Below, piece after piece: positions 13,066-27,338 of a stretch of 64,000 nt of DNA. The translations under genes and the position numbers were made by a program. Source of the stretch: Hyphomicrobiales bacterium. GTDB lineage: Bacteria > Pseudomonadota > Alphaproteobacteria > Rhizobiales > Beijerinckiaceae. The first letter of the stretch is position 1, and each line of letters begins with the position of its first letter. The notes beneath the pieces were generated by a model that saw only the letters and a program-made list of their open reading frames with translations, did no database searches and was not told where the DNA came from. The stretch is from contig JAIXTM010000014.1 of the NCBI GenBank assembly GCA_027483945.1, positions 124,001 to 188,000 of the forward strand, read 5' to 3'.

Positions 13066-14172
13066 TCACTGCAACTCGGCATACTTCCCGTTGGACCAGC
13101 GGTAGACGACGTATTCCGGGTTCAGCACGTCGCCCTTGGCGTCGAAGGTGATCTTGCCGATCACCGTGTCGAAGCTCTGGCCGCGGATCTGGCCGGCAAC
13201 GGTCTTGCCGTCGACCTTCCCGGCCTTCTTCACCGCCTCCGCCCAGACCTGCAGGGCGGCGACCGTGTAGAGCGTGTAGCCCTCCGGCTCGATACCCTGC
13301 TTGCGCATGGATTCCACGACGCTCGCGGCGGCCGGGTTCTTGCGCTGGTCGGGGCCGAAGGTCATGAGGAAGCCCTCGCCCGCCGGCCCGGCGATCTGCC
13401 AGAGCTCGTCCGAGGCATTGGCGTCGCCCGACATGAACTGGGCCTTGAGCCCGGCATCCCCGGCCTGGCGCAGCATCAGACCGACCTCGGTGTGGTACCC
13501 GCCCACATAGACCACGTCGATGCTCTCCGCTTTCAGCCGGGAGATGATGGCGTTGTAGTCCTTCTCCCCGGGCGTATAGGCCTCGTAGAGCACTTCCTTG
13601 ACGCCGCGGCGGTTGAGCTCGCCCTTCGTCTCGTCGGCGAGACCCTTGCCGTAGGGCGACTTGTCGTGGAGCACCGCGACGCGCTTGCCCTTGAACGTCT
13701 CCGCCAGGAACTGGCCGGCCACGACGCCCTGCTTGTCGTCGCGCCCGCAGGTGCGGAACACGTTCCACCAGCCCTTGGCGGCCGCCTCGTCGGTGAAGCG
13801 CGGATTGGTGGAGGCGGGCGAGATCTGGATGATGTTCTCCTCCTGGTAGACGGCGGAGGCCGGGATCGAGGAGCCGGAGCAATAATGGCCGATGACGGCC
13901 GCCACCCTCTTCTGCGCCATCAGGTTGGCGACGTTCACCGCCTGCTTGGGGTCGCAGGCATCGTCGCCGATCTCCAGCGCCAGCTTCTGGCCGAGCACCC
14001 CGCCCTTGGCGTTGGTGTCGGTGACGAACCATTGGGCGCCGCGCTTCATCTGGTCGCCGAAAATGGCATAGGGACCGGTCATGGGGCCGGCGGTCCCCAG
14101 CGTGACGTCCGCCGCGGCGGGCGCCGCCATGGCGATAAGGAGGGCTGTCGCCCAGCCGAAACGTGTCATCAT
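13066..14172 (-). CDS. ABC transporter substrate-binding protein, branched-chain amino acid (LivJ) type
   Basis: A 368-residue periplasmic binding protein. MMTRFGWATALLIAMAAPAAA is a Sec signal peptide; the mature part (DVTLGTAGPMTGPYAIFGDQMKRGAQ, IGDDACDPKQAVNVAN, VAAVIGHYCSGSSIPAS) is the Peripla_BP_6 pattern of Leu/Ile/Val-type proteins. ATG 14172 was chosen because GAGGAG stands seven bases upstream. No permease or ATPase gene lies near, so it is an orphan binding protein that would have to work with a transporter encoded elsewhere. It is divergent from the CGNR regulator gene. Confidence 0.93.
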   Translation of the reverse strand: MMTRFGWATALLIAMAAPAAADVTLGTAGPMTGPYAIFGDQMKRGAQWFVTDTNAKGGVLGQKLALEIGDDACDPKQAVNVANLMAQKRVAAVIGHYCSGSSIPASAVYQEENIIQISPASTNPRFTDEAAAKGWWNVFRTCGRDDKQGVVAGQFLAETFKGKRVAVLHDKSPYGKGLADETKGELNRRGVKEVLYEAYTPGEKDYNAIISRLKAESIDVVYVGGYHTEVGLMLRQAGDAGLKAQFMSGDANASDELWQIAGPAGEGFLMTFGPDQRKNPAAASVVESMRKQGIEPEGYTLYTVAALQVWAEAVKKAGKVDGKTVAGQIRGQSFDTVIGKITFDAKGDVLNPEYVVYRWSNGKYAELQ

Positions 14173-14266
14173 CGTCGAACTCCTCGAAGGGTCGTGCCGC
14201 TGCAACGGCGTGACGGATCATGGCAAGGGCATTATAACTAGTAAAGACGATTTAGGTGGTTATGTG

Positions 14267-14917
14267 ATGACCGATCTTCCATCGCGCGCCGAGGTCCCGT
14301 CCCGCGCAGGCTCCCTCGCCCTCGTCGGCGGGGCGCTGGCGCTCGACTTCGCCAACACGGCGTCCGGCCGCGGCGGGCCGCAGGCGCTCGATCATCTCAC
14401 GCAGCCCGGCCATGTCGTGGCCTGGGCCGCCCATGCCGGGATCATCGACGCGGCGGCGGCCGAGACAGCGCGGGCCCGCCTGTCGCATCCCGCCATGGCC
14501 ACGCTCCTGCCCGCCGCCCGCGCCATGCGCGAGTCGGTCCATCGCATCGCCGCGGCGCTGGCGGATGGCGGCGAACCGGACCCCGCCGACCTCGACCACG
14601 TGGCGCACGCCTCGGCCGAGGCCATCGCCGCCGCCACGCTCACCCGGAGCGAGGATGGCTACCGCTGGACGTGGCCGCTCGATCCTCCCGGACCCTGGAC
14701 GATCCTCGGCCCCGTGGCGCTCTCCGCGGTCGGCCTGCTGCGCGAGGGAGACCTGAAGCGCGTCCGGCAATGCCGGGGCGAGCATTGCGGCTGGGTGTTC
14801 TTCGACATGACGAAGAACGGCTCCCGCCGCTGGTGCGAGATGAGCGTGTGCGGCAACCGCGCCAAGCAGAAGCGCTTCACCGCGCGTCGCACGATGAAGG
14901 CGGAGAAGACCGGCTGA
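14267..14917 (+). CDS. ABATE/CGNR zinc-finger protein, probable transcriptional regulator
   Basis: A 216-residue protein. The N-terminal ABATE domain is seen in LALVGGALALDFANTASGRGG; the C-terminal CGNR zinc finger holds CRGEHCGWVFFDMTKNGSRRWCEMSVCGNRAK with its four cysteines. The family is thought to act as stress- or ligand-responsive DNA-binding regulators. ATG 14267 is preceded by AGGTGG eight bases upstream. The 94-nt divergent gap with the binding-protein gene is AT-rich (ATTATAACTAGTAAAGA), so self-regulation or control of the binding protein is plausible but inferred. Confidence 0.9.
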   Translation: MTDLPSRAEVPSRAGSLALVGGALALDFANTASGRGGPQALDHLTQPGHVVAWAAHAGIIDAAAAETARARLSHPAMATLLPAARAMRESVHRIAAALADGGEPDPADLDHVAHASAEAIAAATLTRSEDGYRWTWPLDPPGPWTILGPVALSAVGLLREGDLKRVRQCRGEHCGWVFFDMTKNGSRRWCEMSVCGNRAKQKRFTARRTMKAEKTG

Positions 14918-14926
14918 AGGTCGTGG

Positions 14927-15469
14927 TCAGGCGGCGCGGAACGGCCGGCGCGCCCAGCGCCGGAGCGAGGCGATCTTTTGCGACAGGCGCGAGCGCCCGG
15001 CCGCGAGACGCCGGATGCGCCGCAGCGCCAGCCGCACCCGCAAGCGCGCCGGCGCCACCAGGGCCAGCGCCTTCCGGTGCAAGGCGACGCACCAATGATA
15101 GGCCCGCGCGAACCACCCGATGGCCATGAGCTGCGGGCGGAACAGGTCGAACAGCAGGGCACACAGGCCCAGCGCCACGATCTGCGCCACCGCGAAAAGG
15201 ATTGCGCCTTTCGACAGATTGCCCTCGGCCATCAGGATCAGGGCATAGGCCTTCAGCGGCTCGACGCCCACGAACGGCACCAGGAACAGGACGGCCGCGA
15301 GCCAGCCGGGCACCCGGGCCGCCGCCTCCACCAGCCAGGCGCGCAGGCGCCGCCACGGGATGCGCGCGAGAAGCGCGGCGACGAGCGGACGCAGCCGCTC
15401 CCAGAACCAGGCCTCGATCAGGAACAGGACCGCGAGGACGATCCAGAGAGGCTGCAGCAGGCGACGCAT
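14927..15469 (-). CDS. Conserved-looking integral membrane protein of unknown function
   Basis: A 180-residue protein with three likely membrane segments, at about residues 6-22, 53-78 and 86-108 (PLWIVLAVLFLIEAWFW, GWLAAVLFLVPFVGVEPLK, GAILFAVAQIVALGLCALLF). A long Arg-rich cytosolic C-terminus (RRIRRLAAGRSRLSQKI) follows. I do not recognise a named family. It stands alone, converging with the CGNR gene by 9 nt, downstream of the lpdA terminator. The compact hydrophobic pattern and absence of an overlapping better frame support a real gene. Confidence 0.7.
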   Translation of the reverse strand: MRRLLQPLWIVLAVLFLIEAWFWERLRPLVAALLARIPWRRLRAWLVEAAARVPGWLAAVLFLVPFVGVEPLKAYALILMAEGNLSKGAILFAVAQIVALGLCALLFDLFRPQLMAIGWFARAYHWCVALHRKALALVAPARLRVRLALRRIRRLAAGRSRLSQKIASLRRWARRPFRAA

Positions 15470-15562
15470 CGAAGGCAGGCGGACCGGCGGGAAGGAACGG
15501 GTCCCGGACCCGGGCGGCAGCAGGACGCGCGCCGCGCCGGGAACATGGTGAGCGCCTGCGGC

Positions 15563-15594
15563 AAAAAGAAGGAGGCCGCCCTCGCTGGGCGGCC
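15563..15594 (-). terminator. Intrinsic terminator of the TCA operon after lpdA
   Basis: On the minus strand a perfect GGCCGCCC / GGGCGGCC stem with a five-base loop is followed by a pyrimidine tract ending in TTCTTTTTG. It sits 27 nt past the lpdA stop and is the most convincing intrinsic terminator in the first third of the window. Confidence 0.85.
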
Positions 15595-15620
15595 CCGCAT
15601 CGTTGTGCTGTTGGCGGCGC

Positions 15621-17036
15621 TCAGACGTGAAGCGCGCGCTTCTCCACCGCGAGCGCCGCTTCCTTGACGGCCTCCGACACGGTCGGGTGCGCGTGACAGG
15701 TCCGCGCCAGGTCCTCGGAGGAGCCGCCGAACTCCATCAGCACCGCCGCCTCGTGGATCAGCTCGCCCGCGCCGGCCGCCAAGATATGGACGCCGAGCAC
15801 GCGGTCGGTCTCCTTGTCGGCGAGGACCTTCACGAAGCCTTCCGTCGTGCGGTTGGCCCGGGCGCGCCCGTTCGCCGTCAGCGGGAACTTGCCGACATTG
15901 TAGGCGACGCCCGCCTCCTTGAGCTCTTCCTCGGTCCGGCCCACCGAGGCGATCTCCGGATAGGTGTAGACCACCGCCGGGATGACCTCGTAGTTCACGT
16001 GGCCGGCCTTGCCCGCGATGAGCTCGGCCACCGCCACGCCCTCGTCCTCGGCCTTGTGGGCGAGCATGGGGCCGGCGATCACGTCGCCGATGGCGTAGAT
16101 GCCTTCGGCGGTCGTGCGGTAATGCTTGTCGGTCGGGATGCGGCCGCGCTGGTCGAGCGCGACGCCCACCGATTCAAGGCCAAGCCCTTCCGTGTAGGGC
16201 CGGCGGCCGATGGCGACGAGCACGACGTCCGCCTCCACATTCTGCGCCTCGCCGCCCGCGGCGGGCTCGACCGTCAGCGACACGCCCTTCTTGGACTTGG
16301 CCGCGCCGGTGACCTTGGCGCCGAGGCGGAAGGTCAGGCCCTGCTTCTCGAACAGGCGGTGGGCCTGCTTGGCGAGCTCGCTGTCCATGCCGGGCAGGAT
16401 GCGGTCGAGATATTCGATGACCTCGACCTTCGCCCCGAGGCGCCGCCAGACCGAGCCGAGCTCCAGCCCGATCACGCCCGCCCCGATGACGACCATCCGG
16501 CCGGGCACCTTGTCGAGGTCCAGCGCGCCGGTGGAGCTGACGATCTGCGTCTCGTCGATCTCGACGCCCTTCAGCGGCGTCACGTCCGAGCCGGTGGCGA
16601 TGACGATGGCCTTGGTCTCGAGCACGCTGGCCTTGCCGGCGGCGTCCGTCACCTCGACCCTGCCGGGGCCGGCGATCTTGCCGGCGCCGTAATGGACGTC
16701 GACCTTGTTCTTCTTCATCAGGAAGGACACGCCGCCGACATTGGCGTCCACGACCTCCTGCTTGTGGCCCATCATGGCCTTGAGGTCGAGCTTGGGCGCG
16801 GGCACGTCGATGCCCATCGCCTTGAAGCCGTGGCCGGCCTCCTCGAACAGCTCCGACGCATGGAGGAGCGCCTTCGACGGGATGCAGCCCACGTTCAGGC
16901 ACGTGCCGCCGAGCAGCGCCGCCTTGTCCGTGCCGCGCTTCTCCACGATGGCGGTCTTGAGGCCGAGCTGCGCCGCGCGGATCGCGCAGACATAGCCGCC
17001 GGGGCCGGCGCCGATGACGATGAGGTCGTAGGACAT
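15621..17036 (-). CDS. lpdA: Dihydrolipoyl dehydrogenase (E3 of 2-oxoglutarate dehydrogenase)
   Basis: A 471-residue flavin disulfide reductase. FAD loop [17 protein letters not shown] at the start, redox-active disulfide in [16 protein letters not shown]-binding [13 protein letters not shown], second FAD motif [19 protein letters not shown], and the C-terminal [13 protein letters not shown] with the active-site His. It re-oxidises dihydrolipoamide bound to E2 and yields NADH. It lies 23 nt after the E2 gene and closes the operon. Confidence 0.97.
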   Translation of the reverse strand: MSYDLIVIGAGPGGYVCAIRAAQLGLKTAIVEKRGTDKAALLGGTCLNVGCIPSKALLHASELFEEAGHGFKAMGIDVPAPKLDLKAMMGHKQEVVDANVGGVSFLMKKNKVDVHYGAGKIAGPGRVEVTDAAGKASVLETKAIVIATGSDVTPLKGVEIDETQIVSSTGALDLDKVPGRMVVIGAGVIGLELGSVWRRLGAKVEVIEYLDRILPGMDSELAKQAHRLFEKQGLTFRLGAKVTGAAKSKKGVSLTVEPAAGGEAQNVEADVVLVAIGRRPYTEGLGLESVGVALDQRGRIPTDKHYRTTAEGIYAIGDVIAGPMLAHKAEDEGVAVAELIAGKAGHVNYEVIPAVVYTYPEIASVGRTEEELKEAGVAYNVGKFPLTANGRARANRTTEGFVKVLADKETDRVLGVHILAAGAGELIHEAAVLMEFGGSSEDLARTCHAHPTVSEAVKEAALAVEKRALHV

Positions 17037-17059
17037 TGCGCTCTCCTTCGGCAGCCGGA

Positions 17060-18349
17060 TCAGAGGTCGAGCACGAGGCGCGCGGGATCCTCGAGCGCTT
17101 CCTTGACGCGCACCAGGAACGTCACGGCCTCCTTCCCGTCCACGATCCGGTGGTCGTAGGAGAGGGCCAGATACATCATCGGGCGGATTTCGATCTTGCC
17201 GCCGACCACCATCGGCCGCTCCTGGATCTTGTGCATGCCCAGGATGCCCGATTGCGGCGCGTTGAGGATCGGCGTCGACATCAGCGAGCCGTAGACGCCG
17301 CCATTGGAGATCGTGAAGGTGCCGCCCTGCATCTCCTCGATCTTGAGCTGGCCGTCGCGGGCGCGCTTGCCCGCCTCGCCGATGGCCTTCTCGATCCCGG
17401 CGATGGAGAGCCTGTCGCAGTCGCGGATGACCGGGACGACGAGGCCCTTGTCGGTGCCGACGGCGACGCCGACATGGTAATAGTTCTTGTAGACGAGGTC
17501 GGTGCCGTCGATCTCGGCATTGACCGCCGGGATCTCCTTCAGCGCCTGCACGCAGGCCTTGGTGAAGAAGCCCATGAAGCCGAGCTTCACGCCGTGCTTC
17601 TTCTCGAACACGTCCTTGTACTGGTTGCGCAGGTTCATCACCGCGCTCATGTCCACCTCGTTGAAGGTGGTGAGCATGGCGGCGCTGTTCTGCGCATCCT
17701 TCAGGCGGCGCGCGATCGTCTGGCGCAGCTTGGTCATGCGCACCCGCTCCTCGCGGGAGGCATCGTCCGGCGCAGACGGGGCGCGGACCTGGGCCGGCGC
17801 CGGAGCGGGCGCGGCCTGCGCGGCGCCATAGCTCGCCGCGGCGAGCATGTCGCCCTTGGTAACCCGGCCGTCCTTGCCCGTGCCCGGCACCTTGCTGGGA
17901 TCGATACCGCTCTCGGCGGCGATCCGGCCCACGGCGGGGCCGTTGTCCTTGCCTTCCGGAGCGACCGCCGCCGGGCCGCCGAGCACGGCGCCCTCCTTGC
18001 CGCCGGCCTCGCCGGGCTTGCCCTCGATGGCCGACGCGCCGGCCGCCTGGGCCACCGCCGGCTGCTTGGGCTGCTCTTTCGCCTCGGCCTTGGGCGCCGC
18101 GGCACCAGCGCCGCCCTCGGTGATCGAGCCGAGCAGCGCGCCGACGCCCACCGTCTCGCCTTCCTTGGCGGCGATCTCGCCGAGCACGCCGGCGGCGGGA
18201 GCGTTGACCTCGAGCGTGACCTTGTCGGTTTCCAGCTCCACCAGGGCCTCGTCGGCCTTCACCGCGTCGCCGGGCTTCTTGAACCAGCGGCCGATCGTGG
18301 CCTCGGACACGGATTCGCCCAGGGTGGGCACGCGGATTTCGGTCGCCAT
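17060..18349 (-). CDS. odhB: Dihydrolipoyllysine succinyltransferase (E2 of 2-oxoglutarate dehydrogenase)
   Basis: A 429-residue E2. Residues 1-75 form one lipoyl domain with the modified Lys43 in [10 protein letters not shown]. An Ala/Pro/Gly-rich linker follows, then a peripheral subunit-binding domain ([29 protein letters not shown]). The catalytic domain ends in [14 protein letters not shown] with the catalytic His. Single lipoyl domain and the N-terminus [17 protein letters not shown] mark it as SucB-type rather than pyruvate E2. It forms the core of the complex between OdhA and Lpd. Confidence 0.97.
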   Translation of the reverse strand: MATEIRVPTLGESVSEATIGRWFKKPGDAVKADEALVELETDKVTLEVNAPAAGVLGEIAAKEGETVGVGALLGSITEGGAGAAAPKAEAKEQPKQPAVAQAAGASAIEGKPGEAGGKEGAVLGGPAAVAPEGKDNGPAVGRIAAESGIDPSKVPGTGKDGRVTKGDMLAAASYGAAQAAPAPAPAQVRAPSAPDDASREERVRMTKLRQTIARRLKDAQNSAAMLTTFNEVDMSAVMNLRNQYKDVFEKKHGVKLGFMGFFTKACVQALKEIPAVNAEIDGTDLVYKNYYHVGVAVGTDKGLVVPVIRDCDRLSIAGIEKAIGEAGKRARDGQLKIEEMQGGTFTISNGGVYGSLMSTPILNAPQSGILGMHKIQERPMVVGGKIEIRPMMYLALSYDHRIVDGKEAVTFLVRVKEALEDPARLVLDL

Positions 18350-18409
18350 GTCGTTTCCAATCCTTGTTGACCGCCGCCCGACGGGGGCCGGCGGCCGTTA
18401 TCCCTCAGT

Positions 18410-21367
<2,958 letters not shown>

Positions 21368-21426
21368 GGCACTGTCGTCCTTGTCTCTGGTTTCCCCCGC
21401 CGCCCCCGTTGGGGAGGGAGGGTCCG

Positions 21427-21454
21427 GACAAGGGGCCTGAAGCGGCCCCTCGTC
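21427..21454 (-). promoter_or_regulatory. Hairpin between sucD and odhA
   Basis: The stem GACaAGGGGCC / GGCCCCTcGTC with a six-base loop lies in the 128-nt gap between sucD and odhA. The T-run after it is poor, so it looks more like an mRNA-stability or partial-termination element than a full stop. It may set the ratio of succinyl-CoA synthetase to oxoglutarate dehydrogenase messages. Confidence 0.4.
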
Positions 21455-21495
21455 CCTGCTTGCGGCGATATCGCCCCCCGCGTGGGAGCGCGGAA

Positions 21496-22380
21496 TCAGC
21501 CCTTCAACACCTCGACCAAGGTCTTTCCGAGGCGCGCCGGCGAGGGCGAGACGCGGATGCCCGCCGCCTCCATCGCCGCGATCTTGTCCTCGGCGCCGCC
21601 CTTGCCGCCCGAGATGATCGCGCCTGCATGGCCCATGCGGCGGCCCGGAGGCGCCGTGCGGCCCGCGATGAAGCCGACCATCGGCTTCTTGCGGCCGCGC
21701 TTGGCCTCGTCCTTGATGAACTGCGCCGCCTCTTCCTCGGCCGAGCCGCCGATCTCGCCGATCATGATGATCGACTGCGTCTTCTCGTCGGCGAGGAACA
21801 TCTCGAGCATGTCGATATATTCGGTGCCCTTCACCGGATCGCCGCCGATGCCCACCGCCGTCGTCTGGCCGAGGCCCTCGCGCGTCGTCTGGAACACCGC
21901 CTCGTAGGTCAGCGTGCCCGAGCGCGACACGATGCCCACCGAGCCGGGCTTGAAGATGTTGGCCGGCATGATGCCGATCTTCGATTCGCCCGCCGTCACG
22001 ACGCCCGGGCAGTTCGGCCCGATGAGGCGCGACTTCGAACCCGCGAGCGAGCGCTTGACCCGCACCATGTCCAGCACCGGGATGCCTTCCGTGATGCAGA
22101 CGATGAGCGGGATCTCCGCCTCGATCGCCTCGCAGATCGCATCCGCGGCGCCCGGCGGCGGCACGTAGACGACCGACGCGTCGGCGCCGGTCGCGGCGCG
22201 AGCTTCCGCCACCGTGTCGAAGACCGGCAGGCCCAGATGGGTCGAGCCGCCCTTGCCCGGCGAGGTGCCGCCGACGACCTTCGTCCCGTAGGCGATGGCC
22301 TGCTCGGAATGGAACGTCCCGTTCTTGCCGGTGAAGCCCTGCGTGATGACCTTGGTGTTCTTGTCGATGAGGATGGACAT
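21496..22380 (-). CDS. sucD: Succinyl-CoA synthetase subunit alpha
   Basis: A 294-residue protein with the CoA-binding fold ([31 protein letters not shown]), the IGPNCPGV motif, and the phosphohistidine site [10 protein letters not shown] near the C-terminus. It couples succinyl-CoA cleavage to nucleotide triphosphate synthesis. ATG 22380 gives the standard [12 protein letters not shown] start, with 11 nt after the sucC stop; the open frame further upstream is an overlap with sucC. Confidence 0.97.
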   Translation of the reverse strand: MSILIDKNTKVITQGFTGKNGTFHSEQAIAYGTKVVGGTSPGKGGSTHLGLPVFDTVAEARAATGADASVVYVPPPGAADAICEAIEAEIPLIVCITEGIPVLDMVRVKRSLAGSKSRLIGPNCPGVVTAGESKIGIMPANIFKPGSVGIVSRSGTLTYEAVFQTTREGLGQTTAVGIGGDPVKGTEYIDMLEMFLADEKTQSIIMIGEIGGSAEEEAAQFIKDEAKRGRKKPMVGFIAGRTAPPGRRMGHAGAIISGGKGGAEDKIAAMEAAGIRVSPSPARLGKTLVEVLKG

Positions 22381-22391
22381 CGGGGCTCTCC

Positions 22392-23591
<1,200 letters not shown>

Positions 23592-23640
23592 CGGATCGGT
23601 TCCTCGGGAACGGAGATGGGGCGTCCGGAAAGAGGCGGCC

Positions 23641-23667
23641 GGGCGGCGGCGGAAATGCCGCCTGCCC
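23641..23667 (-). promoter_or_regulatory. GC-rich hairpin between mdh and sucC
   Basis: The stem GGGCGGCGGC / GCCGCCtGCCC with a six-base loop lies between the mdh stop (23680) and the sucC start (23591). A short CTCTTTCC tract follows on the minus strand. It may be a partial terminator or an mRNA processing site. Confidence 0.35.
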
Positions 23668-23679
23668 AGCCGGCCCCGG

Positions 23680-24771
<1,092 letters not shown>

Positions 24772-24884
24772 TTAAGGCCTTCCGGCCCCGTTTTATCCAG
24801 CCGGGCCAGTCGTTTGCCGGCGATCCGGCGCCAAGGGGCGCGCCGCTGCCGTTAAGATATGAAATCGATAGGAATTACAAAATC

Positions 24885-24898
24885 TGTCACTTGTAACA
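24885..24898. promoter_or_regulatory. Operator-like near-palindrome upstream of mdh
   Basis: TGTCAC-TT-GTAACA is an inverted repeat with one mismatch, set in a markedly AT-rich stretch (24850-24903) that also holds TTGTTA-, TTGTAA- and TATCTT-like elements on the minus strand. It lies 6 nt past the TetR stop and about 235 nt before mdh. The stretch is the likely mdh operon promoter region; the palindrome may bind the neighbouring TetR protein, which is inference. Confidence 0.35.
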
Positions 24899-24903
24899 AC
24901 CGA

Positions 24904-25533
24904 TCAGCGGATCAGCCCGTTGGCGAGGGCCCGCAGGACCACCCGCATCGCGCTTGCCAGGCGCTGGTCCAGCGTGCCGCGCGGCATGGCGACGTCCTGC
25001 CGGACGGAGAGCGGATTGAGGAAGCGGTGCATGCAGTCGAGCACCAGGGCGATGGCCCGGTCCTTGTCGGCGGCCTCGAAGGCGCCGACGCTCAACCCCT
25101 CCTCGAGCACCCGGTCGATCAGGTTGCGCACCCGGATGCGGTGCTTGCGCGCGACGCCCCTGTTGGCCTCGAAGGCCTCGGTGAAGGCGGCGAAGAGCTC
25201 CGGCTCCGCCTCCGCCTGCTCGCGCAGCTCCCGCGCGAGGCCGAGCACGATCCGCTCCAGCTTGTCGTCGGCCGGATCCGGCGCCCCGGCAATGTCGGCG
25301 AGATCGGCCTCGAGGGACCGCAGCCAGGCCGTGGTCACCGCATCGACGAGGTCCGCCTTGGACGGAAAATAGCGATAGACGTTGGCGTGGCTCATCCCCG
25401 CCTCTTCGGCGATGCCGACCACGGTGATGCGCTTGCGGCCGAACCGGCGGATATGGTCCGTCGCGATGGCGAGGAGCCGCGCGTCGATCGTCTCGGCCTG
25501 GAGCGGCGCCGAACGCCGCAGCGCGATGGTCAT
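24904..25533 (-). CDS. TetR/AcrR family transcriptional regulator
   Basis: A 209-residue regulator. The N-terminal helix-turn-helix is RITVVGIAEEAGMSHANVYRYFPSKADLVDAV (about residues 31-62), a textbook TetR motif. The C-terminal ligand domain is divergent (AEPELFAAFTEAFEANRGVARKHRIRVRNL), so the inducer cannot be told. I chose ATG 25533 (MTIALRRSAP), since the 27 residues of a longer frame are unlike TetR N-termini. It sits between zapE and mdh on the same strand. Confidence 0.92.
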   Translation of the reverse strand: MTIALRRSAPLQAETIDARLLAIATDHIRRFGRKRITVVGIAEEAGMSHANVYRYFPSKADLVDAVTTAWLRSLEADLADIAGAPDPADDKLERIVLGLARELREQAEAEPELFAAFTEAFEANRGVARKHRIRVRNLIDRVLEEGLSVGAFEAADKDRAIALVLDCMHRFLNPLSVRQDVAMPRGTLDQRLASAMRVVLRALANGLIR

Positions 25534-25629
25534 GCGTGGTTCCGTCGCCTCGTCGTCATGCCGTCCGTTTCCCCGGATCGCGGGAAGCTGGCCCGAAACC
25601 GGGCGCGCTGACAAGCAGGCCGTGGGCCG

Positions 25630-26802
25630 TCACGTCTCGACCAGGCCCGTCGTCGCGCCGCTGGCGGTCGAATCCGCCGGCCCGTGGGGCAGCGCGAGAT
25701 AATCGGTGGAGCGCATCTCGATGAGGCGCGACACGGTGCGGTCGAATTCGAAGGCCTCGCGGCCTTCATCGGCGCGGTAGAGCGCGTTGGCCTCCGCCTC
25801 CGCCGAGGCGACGAGCTTCACGTGATGGTCGTAGAGCGCGTCGATCAGGATGATGAAGCGCTTGGCCTCGTTGCGCCGATCGAAGCTCAGCACGGGTATC
25901 TCGTCCAGGACCAGCGTGTGAAAGGCCTGCGCGACGGCCAGGAAATCGGACGCGCCATAGGCACGGCTGCACAGGTCGGCGAAGCGCGCCCGCGCCACGC
26001 CGCCGGCTGCTTCGGGAATCTCGACCTCGTGCCCTTTCACCTTGAGCGTGACCGGCTGGCCCCGCTCGGTGCCCGACAGGGCCCGGAACGCCCTGTCGAG
26101 CGCGGCGCGCGCCGCCTCGTCCGCGGGCGCGTGGTAGACCGGCGCGCCGCCGAGCTTCTCCAGCCGGAAATCGGTGCGCGCATCGAGCCGCATCACGTCG
26201 GCATGGGCCTTCAGCACGTCGACGAAGGGCAGGAACAGCGCGCGGTTCAGCCCGCCCTCGTAGAGCCGGTCCGGCTCCACGTTGGAGGTCGCGACCACCG
26301 TCACCCCCTGCCGGAACATGGCGGTGAACAGGCGCCCCAGGATCATCGCGTCGGCGATGTCGGTCACCGTGAACTCGTCGAAGCACAGGACCTGCGCCTC
26401 GCCCGCCAGATCAGCCGCCACCGCCGGGATCGGGTCGGTGTCCTTGACCTCCCCCGCCTTCACCCTCTGCCGGAAGGCGTGGATGCGCTCGTGAACGTCG
26501 GCCATGAAGGCGTGGAAATGGGCGCGCCGCTTGCGGGGTTCGGGCAGGGCCTCGAAGAAGAGGTCCATCAGCATCGTCTTGCCGCGGCCGACCGAGCCCC
26601 AGAGATAGAGCCCCTTCACCGCCGGCGGCGCCTTGCGGCCGAACAGCCAGCCGAGCGCGCTGCCCTTGGCCGCGAGCCTTCGCTCGGCCAGGGCCTGCGC
26701 CACGCTTGTGAGGCGCGCCACGACCTTGACCTGGGCCGGATCGCGCTCGATCGCGCCGGACGCGACAAGCGCGTCGTATCGGTCCTGGAGGGAAGAGGCC
26801 AT
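25630..26802 (-). CDS. zapE: Cell division protein ZapE (AFG1-like ATPase)
   Basis: A 390-residue AFG1-family ATPase. Walker A is GSVGRGKT (69-76), Walker B is VLCFDEF (about 135-141), and the family blocks RRAHFHAFMADVHERIH and SNVEPDRLYEGGLNRALFLPFV are present. ZapE binds FtsZ and weakens the Z-ring during late constriction or stress. The zapE-mdh neighbourhood is common in alphaproteobacteria. Confidence 0.95.
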   Translation of the reverse strand: MASSLQDRYDALVASGAIERDPAQVKVVARLTSVAQALAERRLAAKGSALGWLFGRKAPPAVKGLYLWGSVGRGKTMLMDLFFEALPEPRKRRAHFHAFMADVHERIHAFRQRVKAGEVKDTDPIPAVAADLAGEAQVLCFDEFTVTDIADAMILGRLFTAMFRQGVTVVATSNVEPDRLYEGGLNRALFLPFVDVLKAHADVMRLDARTDFRLEKLGGAPVYHAPADEAARAALDRAFRALSGTERGQPVTLKVKGHEVEIPEAAGGVARARFADLCSRAYGASDFLAVAQAFHTLVLDEIPVLSFDRRNEAKRFIILIDALYDHHVKLVASAEAEANALYRADEGREAFEFDRTVSRLIEMRSTDYLALPHGPADSTASGATTGLVET

Positions 26803-26951
26803 GGATGGGATCGCGTGGGGCGGGTCGAGGCCTGTCTAAGCCCCGGCGGCCCGGCCCTCAAGCGTCAAGGCGCGCGGCCTGCTGCGCGGCCGCCGATCCA
26901 GAGAGCGCGTCCTGACGTATGACGTTGCGTCTGGATGGGGGGAGCCAAGCC

Positions 26952-27329
26952 ATGACGATTGCGCTCTGGTGCGTGCTGGCGGTGGCTTTGATGCCGGTCC
27001 TGGGGGCCGGGATCGCCAAATGGGGCACGACGCTCGACAACAACAACCCGCGCGACTGGGCGGCCTCCCTGCAGGGCTATCGCAGGCGGGCCTTTGCGGC
27101 TCATTCCAACGGCCACGAATTCTTCCCGGTGTTCGCCGTCGCCGTGCTCGCGGCGCAGATATCGGGCGGCGCGCAGCGTCCCGTGGACCTTCTGGCCGTC
27201 GGCGTCGTTCTCGCCCGCGCGGCCTATATGGGCTGCTACATCGCCGATCTCGCCACCGCCCGGTCCCTCGTCTGGACGCTCGGCATGGCGCTGACCCTGG
27301 CGATCTTCACCGCGTCCGTCTGGAGCTGA
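26952..27329 (+). CDS. MAPEG family membrane protein
   Basis: A 125-residue, four-helix membrane protein of the MAPEG family. Helix 1 (IALWCVLAVALMPVLGAGIAKW) is followed by the loop NPRDWAASLQGYRRRAFAAHSNGHEFFPVFAVAVL, whose R-A-x-x-A-H-x-N-x-x-E pattern is the MAPEG glutathione-binding signature. Two further hydrophobic segments end the protein. Substrate unknown. ATG 26952 follows a GGGGGAG site; an ATG at 26919 has none. It converges with the protease-inhibitor gene by 9 nt. Confidence 0.9.
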   Translation: MTIALWCVLAVALMPVLGAGIAKWGTTLDNNNPRDWAASLQGYRRRAFAAHSNGHEFFPVFAVAVLAAQISGGAQRPVDLLAVGVVLARAAYMGCYIADLATARSLVWTLGMALTLAIFTASVWS

Positions 27330-27338
27330 GGCGCGGCC

